NCBI GenBank assembly: GCA_022710975.1
Contig: JAKLGA010000001.1
Span: forward strand, 558,001 to 622,000
Origin: Myxococcota bacterium
Lineage (GTDB): Bacteria > Myxococcota > B64-G9
Direction: 5' to 3'
Length of the DNA stretch: 64,000 nt
Part shown: piece after piece, positions 60,314-64,000 of the stretch
How the letters are laid out: each line of letters opens with the position of its first letter
Position numbering within the stretch: the stretch's first letter is position 1
The notes under the pieces: generated by a model
Databases searched by the model: none
Seen by the model: the letters and a program-made list of their open reading frames with translations, nothing else
What the model was told of the DNA's origin: nothing
Position numbers and translations under genes: made by a program

Positions 60314-60564
60314 GCCCCCCTCGAAGGATTCCCTGACAGGTGCTCCCCGGCAGGTGCCGATTGCAGGCCGTCGAGGTGTATGCAGGTCCAGCGTGCCTGG
60401 CTCGCTCAGCGAATTCTGCGAGGACTGATGACCCCTTCCCCCATCCCATAAGAATGCCCGGAGCGATTCACACACGGAGGGTCTGCCAACATCCCAAGCA
60501 GCGCCCTGAAGCAAGGGGAAGCCCGGCTCTCTTCCGTCTACCGAGGGTGGGCCGGGAGGTGATC

Positions 60565-61254
60565 ATGCGCGGGTGGTTTGCCCTGGGTGCCCTGGCGCTG
60601 GGTGTGTGCCTGGCCGGTTGCCAGGCCGCGCCGCCCGCGAGCCCGCGGCCCGCGGACGAGGTCGAGGCCCTGGTCGCGGAGCTGGCCTCGCCGGTGCCGC
60701 CCCCCCACCCGGACCAGGACCACTCGGCTGGCCTGGTGCAGGAGGAGGTGCCGGGCCATCCGGGCACGCACCGGATCGTCGGCTTCGCCACGGGGTACGA
60801 GCACCCCCGGGTGACCGCGGCGACGGCCAGGCTGGTCGCCCTGGGGACGCGCGCCTACCCCCGCCTGATCGCCCACCTGGACGACGAGCGGTACTCCTTC
60901 TCGCGCGTGAGCGCCGCCTGGATGAACTACTCCGTGGGGACGCGGGTGCGGGAGATCCTCGCGGAGGGCATCGAGTTCCACGCCGCGGGGTACAAGAGCC
61001 GGGAGCATCCGGGCGGGGAGCACGTGAAGCCCGGCTTCTCGCAGTACCTGGCCGAGCGCGACGCGGCCGCCTGGGCCCGCGCGGCCGCGGGCTCGACCAA
61101 GGACCGCCTGAGGCGGGACTACGTCGCCTGGGTCCTCGAGCAGGAGCGGGCCTACGGTTTCCAGGACGAGGCGGAGGCCGCGGCCATCCTGGGGCCGTAC
61201 CTCGAGGAGCTGGCCCGGCTGGATCGTGAGCTGGGCCTCAGCCCCGGAGGGTGA
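60565..61254 (+). CDS. Small lipoprotein, unknown function
   Basis: 229 residues. Lipobox LAGC after MRGWFALGALALGVC. The mature part has a HEAT-like ring of residues (GFATGYEHPRVTAATARLVALGTRAYPRLIAHLDDERYSF quoted in part), suggesting a helical-repeat fold, but no enzyme motif. ATG 60565 follows GGGAGGTGATC, an excellent ribosome site. The gene converges with, and overlaps by 17 bp, a small minus-strand gene. Confidence 0.65.
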   Translation: MRGWFALGALALGVCLAGCQAAPPASPRPADEVEALVAELASPVPPPHPDQDHSAGLVQEEVPGHPGTHRIVGFATGYEHPRVTAATARLVALGTRAYPRLIAHLDDERYSFSRVSAAWMNYSVGTRVREILAEGIEFHAAGYKSREHPGGEHVKPGFSQYLAERDAAAWARAAAGSTKDRLRRDYVAWVLEQERAYGFQDEAEAAAILGPYLEELARLDRELGLSPGG

Positions 61255-61576
61255 AGTCGCGCACCAGGCGCTGCAGATCCTTCCAAGGGTAGTCGGGGTT
61301 GCGGGAGTAGAGCACCTCGCCGTTGATCCGGGAGGTGCGCAGGAACCCGCGCTGGGTGAGGAACTGCAGCGCGGAATCGACCGCCTGGAGGGAGGCCTTG
61401 GCCCAGAACTGGGCGATCCACTTGGCCGTGTCGCGCGCGAGCGGGTGGCTGCGCAGGTAGGCGATGATGCGCACCAGCGCCATGCGGGACAGCTCGGGGG
61501 TGGTTTCCTCCACGCCCACGGATGAGGGTGCCTTGGCTGAGAGCGGCGTCATCGGCCAGGGTTTAGCAAGGCCCAT
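61238..61576 (-). CDS. Hypothetical winged-helix-like protein
   Basis: 112 residues. The C-terminal about 80 (LSRMALVRIIAYLRSHPLARDTAKWIAQ then ALQFLTQRGFLRTSRINGEVLYSRN, quoted in part) look like a winged helix-turn-helix of about 80 residues ending in a wing. This suggests DNA binding but the family is not recognised. Two starts, ATG 61576 and ATG 61552; neither has a strong ribosome site. The N-terminal 25 residues of the longer form look disordered. Confidence 0.5.
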   Translation of the reverse strand: MGLAKPWPMTPLSAKAPSSVGVEETTPELSRMALVRIIAYLRSHPLARDTAKWIAQFWAKASLQAVDSALQFLTQRGFLRTSRINGEVLYSRNPDYPWKDLQRLVRDFTLRG

Positions 61577-61763
61577 GCCACCAGGAGAATCTCCGGGCCC
61601 CTCGCGCCGGGGCCTCGGGCCGCAAGCCAGCCCTTTGAAGTTGCGGGCGAACCCGGATTTCCCCGGGCCGATCCAGGGCAGGCGTGGCCCGGCAGGGAGG
61701 GCGGGAGACAGGGCGAAAACGCGAAACGGGTTGGGGCGTTGTGGTACTTCTGCCGCGAGGCGG

Positions 61764-63128
61764 TCAGGACTCCTTCTCGCGATCCTCTCCGAAATCCACC
61801 GCGTTGACCTTGTACTTCTTCATGAGCTGCCAGAAGTTCTTCCGATCCATGCCCGCGGCCCTGGAGGCGCGCGTGATGTTGCCGTCGTGGAGGGACAGCA
61901 GCTTGGCCACGTAGTTGTGCTCGAAGTCGGCCACGATCTTGGACTTCTCCTCCTTGAAGGAGCGCATCTCCCCGGGGAGATCGATGTCCTCGGGCCGGAT
62001 CGTGTCCTCGGTGGCCACCACCACGGTCTGCTGGATCTTGTTCTCCAGCTCCCGGATGTTGCCCGGCCAGTTGTAGCCGACCAGCTTCTGCAGGGCGAGC
62101 GGCGAGATCTCGGACACGTCCTTGTCGTGCTCCTTGGCGAACTTGCGCAGGAAGTGGTTGGCCAGCAGCGGGATGTCCTCCTTGCGGTCCCGCAGCGGCG
62201 GGATGCGGATGGGCACGATGTTCAGCCGGTAGTAGAGGTCGTCGCGGAACTGGCCCTCCGCGATGGCCGCCTTGAGATCGCGGTTGGTGGCCGAGATGAT
62301 GCGCACGTCCACGTGGATGGTCTTGTTGCTGCCGAGCGGCTTGACCTCCTTCTCCTGGAGGAAGCGCAGCAGCTTGACCTGGACCTTGGTGCTGATCTCC
62401 CCGACCTCGTCGAGGAACAGCGTGCCGGTGTTGGCCTCCTCCACCAGCCCGGGCGTGTCGGAGTGCGCGTCGGTGAAGGCGCCGCGCTTGTAGCCGAACA
62501 GTTCGCTCTCCAGCAGGTTCTCGGGCAGGGCCCCGCAGTTGACCGGCACGAACGGGCGGCTGGCCCTCCGGGAGAAGTAGTGGATGGTGCGGGCGATGAG
62601 CTCCTTGCCGGTGCCGCTCTCACCGTAGACCACCACCGAGGCGTCGGTCTGGGCGATGGCCGGCAGCGTCTCGATCACCTTGCGCATGGAGGCCGAGTTG
62701 CCCACGACGTGCTCGCGGTCCGTGTACTGGCGGAGCGAGGTCTTCAGCCGGTGGATCTCCCGGGAGAGGTGCAGCTTCTCCATGGCTCGCCGCACGCGGT
62801 GGCAGAACACCTCGCGGGTGAGCGGCTTGGTGATGTAGTCGTGGGCCCCGGACTGGAGGAAGTGCACGGCGTCCTCGATGGTGCCGTAGCTCGTCATGAT
62901 GATCACCGGGATCTCGGGGTTGAGCTTCAGCACCGCGTCCAGCACGGCGTCCCCGCTGACCTCGGGCATGCGGATGTCGGTCACCACCACGTTGATGTCG
63001 CCGCGCTGGATGAGCTCGAGCGCCTCCTTGCCGTTCGAGGCGAGCACGAGCTCGTACTCCTCGTTCCGGCAAAACACCTCGATGAGGTAGCGGGTGTTGG
63101 GATCATCGTCGACGACGAGGACTTTCAA
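61764..63128 (-). CDS. NtrC-family sigma-54-dependent response regulator
   Basis: 454 residues. Receiver domain (phospho-Asp51 in VVVTDIRMP, Lys101 in YITKPLT), then AAA+ sigma-54 activation domain with Walker A GESGTGKE (about 169-176), the sigma-54 contact loop GAFTDA (216-221), Walker B GTLFLDEVGEI and R-finger region, then a Fis-type helix-turn-helix at about 415-445 (NITRASRAAGMDRKNFWQLM). No sensor kinase is in view. ATG 63128 opens MKVLVVDDDPNTRYL, the normal family start, with CGGAGG just before. Divergent from a sigma-54 promoter 190 bp away (63320), the likely target. Confidence 0.94.
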   Translation of the reverse strand: MKVLVVDDDPNTRYLIEVFCRNEEYELVLASNGKEALELIQRGDINVVVTDIRMPEVSGDAVLDAVLKLNPEIPVIIMTSYGTIEDAVHFLQSGAHDYITKPLTREVFCHRVRRAMEKLHLSREIHRLKTSLRQYTDREHVVGNSASMRKVIETLPAIAQTDASVVVYGESGTGKELIARTIHYFSRRASRPFVPVNCGALPENLLESELFGYKRGAFTDAHSDTPGLVEEANTGTLFLDEVGEISTKVQVKLLRFLQEKEVKPLGSNKTIHVDVRIISATNRDLKAAIAEGQFRDDLYYRLNIVPIRIPPLRDRKEDIPLLANHFLRKFAKEHDKDVSEISPLALQKLVGYNWPGNIRELENKIQQTVVVATEDTIRPEDIDLPGEMRSFKEEKSKIVADFEHNYVAKLLSLHDGNITRASRAAGMDRKNFWQLMKKYKVNAVDFGEDREKES

Positions 63129-63319
63129 GGCTACCTCCGGGGCAGACTTGCCGCACCGTCAACATCTCGAAATGAAATAGAAATACAGAATTCTCCAAAA
63201 TCCGCGTGGTAAACATACCCCAATTACTCCGAACATGGCAAGAGAAATCATCTCGGTCGCGCTCCATCAACAGGCTGTTTCCCAAGCGATTATTTTTTTA
63301 CCCGGAGGACCGGTGGTAA

Positions 63320-63335
63320 TGGCACGCCTCCTGCT
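63320..63335 (+). promoter_or_regulatory. Near-consensus sigma-54 promoter
   Basis: TGGCACG-CCTC-CTGCT. All seven -24 bases match the consensus and the -12 box differs at one of five (CTGCT versus TTGCT). GG and GC have the correct 12-bp spacing. Transcription is expected near 63346. The only nearby sigma-54 activator is the divergent NtrC-type gene. It overlaps an extended -10 (TGCTATACC, 63332-63340), a possible weaker sigma-70 use. Confidence 0.65.
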
Positions 63336-63345
63336 ATACCTGCCG

Positions 63346-63604
63346 CACGAGGAGTCGGTCCACAGAGTCGGCGAATACAGCGGGTAGGAAGGCGGCTCCT
63401 CACTGAAAACCGGATGCGTTTAGAGGAGGAATCGCTGCGGGCCGGCATGGTTTCCCCCCCGCCTGCGGGTCTGCACGAGAACTCCTCATTTTTTGGGAGG
63501 TGCGCTCTACGGGCATGCGGGTTCCCCCCCCACCCGCGCTCATGAACGCATCTCCCACTTTTTTTGTCCTGAGCGTGCCCGGGCCCCCACCCGGGCATTT
63601 TTTT
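63346..63604 (+). ncRNA. Candidate sigma-54-dependent structured small RNA with C-rich loops
   Basis: Proposed from promoter, fold and terminator. A long-range helix GATGCGTT (63413-63420) / AACGCATC (63545-63552), extended by T-A, T-G pairs to about 10 bp, encloses two hairpins. The first (63436-63442/63461-63467, with GAGGAG/CTCCTC at 63423-63428/63482-63487 around it) has a 7-C run in its loop. The second (63517-63522/63532-63537, GCGGGT/ACCCGC) has the loop TCCCCCCCC. C-rich UCCC loops are known in staphylococcal sRNAs that pair with Shine-Dalgarno sites. No Rfam family recognised. A 43-codon frame (63414-63545) lies inside but has no ribosome site. Ends at an intrinsic terminator. Confidence 0.4.
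63577..63604 (+). terminator. Strong intrinsic terminator, plus strand
   Basis: GCCCGGG, 6-nt loop CCCCCA, CCCGGGC, then A and seven T. The T-run follows the stem only on the plus strand, so it ends a plus-strand transcript. It overlaps the last codon of minus-strand sppA. A second T-run (63559-63565) lies just upstream of the stem, after the closing helix of the candidate RNA. Confidence 0.75.
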
Positions 63605-64000
63605 ACCGGATCTGCAGAGACAGCCAGGGCAGCAGGGCCAGCGCGGGCTCCTGGCTGAGGGCTGCCAGGGCCGCGAGCTGCTGGAGCGCGCCGCGCAGGC
63701 TCTCGGGCAGGAGCTCCGCCTCGGTCGAGCCCAGGCCGAGCTCTCCCAGGAGTCGCATCAGCGTCCAGCGGGCCTTGGGCAGGTGGACCAGCCGCACCGG
63801 GTCCTCCGGGCCGAGCCCGATGCGCTCGCGGGCCAGGGCGAGGGCCTTGTGCAGGCCCCCGAGCTCGTCCACCAGGCCGCGCGCCCGCGCCTGCTGGCCG
63901 GTCCAGACCCGACCCTGGGCGACCTCCTCGACCCGGGTGCGCTCGAGCTGCCGTCCCTCCGCCACGCGATCGACGAACACCTTGTAGAAGCCGTCGACCA
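63603..64000 (-). CDS. sppA: Signal peptide peptidase SppA, C-terminal part (cut by window edge)
   Basis: C-terminal 132 residues visible; the rest lies beyond the window end, so the start is not visible. Recognised from VDGFYKVFVDRVAEGRQLERTRVEEVAQGRVWTGQQARARGLVDELGGL (quoted in part), which is the characteristic SppA segment YxxFVxxVAExR...GRVWTGxxAxxxGLVDxLGG. Serine protease of the ClpP superfamily in the inner membrane that degrades cleaved signal peptides. It continues with a family-atypical tail. Converges with the candidate sRNA terminator. Confidence 0.85.
   Translation of the reverse strand, partial: VDGFYKVFVDRVAEGRQLERTRVEEVAQGRVWTGQQARARGLVDELGGLHKALALARERIGLGPEDPVRLVHLPKARWTLMRLLGELGLGSTEAELLPESLRGALQQLAALAALSQEPALALLPWLSLQIR

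Noticed and set aside
63290-63297. Terminator from the T-run ATTATTTTTTTA
   Set aside because: No stable stem precedes it on the plus strand, and it lies upstream of the sigma-54 promoter.

Overview
The window is very G+C-rich, densely packed bacterial chromosome. There are no rRNA or tRNA genes, phage genes or insertion sequences that I can recognise. Several things together point to a free-living Myxococcota or other deltaproteobacterial-type organism, which is an inference: a Ser/Thr kinase fused to WD40 repeats, many lipoproteins carrying thrombospondin type 3 or short Cys-rich repeats, an NtrC-type regulator, IorAB, and a YedF/DUF3343 selenium-sulfur cassette. Promoters can be read by eye as TTGACA-like, a 16-18 bp spacer, then TANNNT. 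Several lie so close to the start codon that the mRNAs should be leaderless.

Layout. 0-6.7 kb: DUF6958-like protein, secreted NlpC/P60-like protein, small ferredoxin, MutS2, thrombospondin-3 lipoprotein, TPR protein. 6.7-17.8 kb: WD40 kinase, ClpA/ClpC-type unfoldase, secreted protein, IorBA, uridine kinase. 17.8-22.6 kb: tandem pair of large Cys-rich lipoproteins. 22.6-26.3 kb (minus strand): cysteine desulfurase, YedF, DUF3343 and a B12-binding radical SAM protein, preceded by a possible leader peptide and two hairpins. 26.7-34.7 kb: a thioesterase, then a tightly coupled operon of ACP, ketosynthase, KASIII-like enzyme, acyltransferase-like protein, 3-hydroxyacyl-CoA dehydrogenase, two crotonases and a B12 radical SAM enzyme. 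This looks like an uncharacterised acyl-chain pathway. 34.7-36.7 kb: two metalloproteases. 36.7-43.8 kb: a visibly less G+C-rich island with a giant multidomain phosphoesterase, a lipoprotein and decayed remnants. 43.8-61.6 kb: CoaBC, zinc-dependent phospholipase C-like protein, uracil-DNA glycosylase, NfeD and slipin, KamA-family enzyme, CehA-like lipoprotein, a lipoprotein with about 29 Cys repeats, family A DNA polymerase, aspartokinase, MarC, and two small unknowns. 61.7-64 kb: an NtrC-family response regulator, a 474-bp AT-richer spacer, and the C-terminus of SppA.

The most interesting signal is in the last spacer. A near-consensus sigma-54 promoter faces away from the NtrC-type regulator. 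It leads into a sequence that folds into a branched RNA with two hairpins whose loops are runs of 7 and 8 C, and it ends at a strong intrinsic terminator that overlaps the end of sppA. No convincing protein is encoded there. I interpret it as a sigma-54-dependent small RNA controlled by its neighbouring regulator, similar in arrangement to CbrB/CrcZ or GlrR/GlmY but with anti-Shine-Dalgarno-like C-rich loops. The second lead is the coupled acyl-chain operon at 27.3-34.7 kb.
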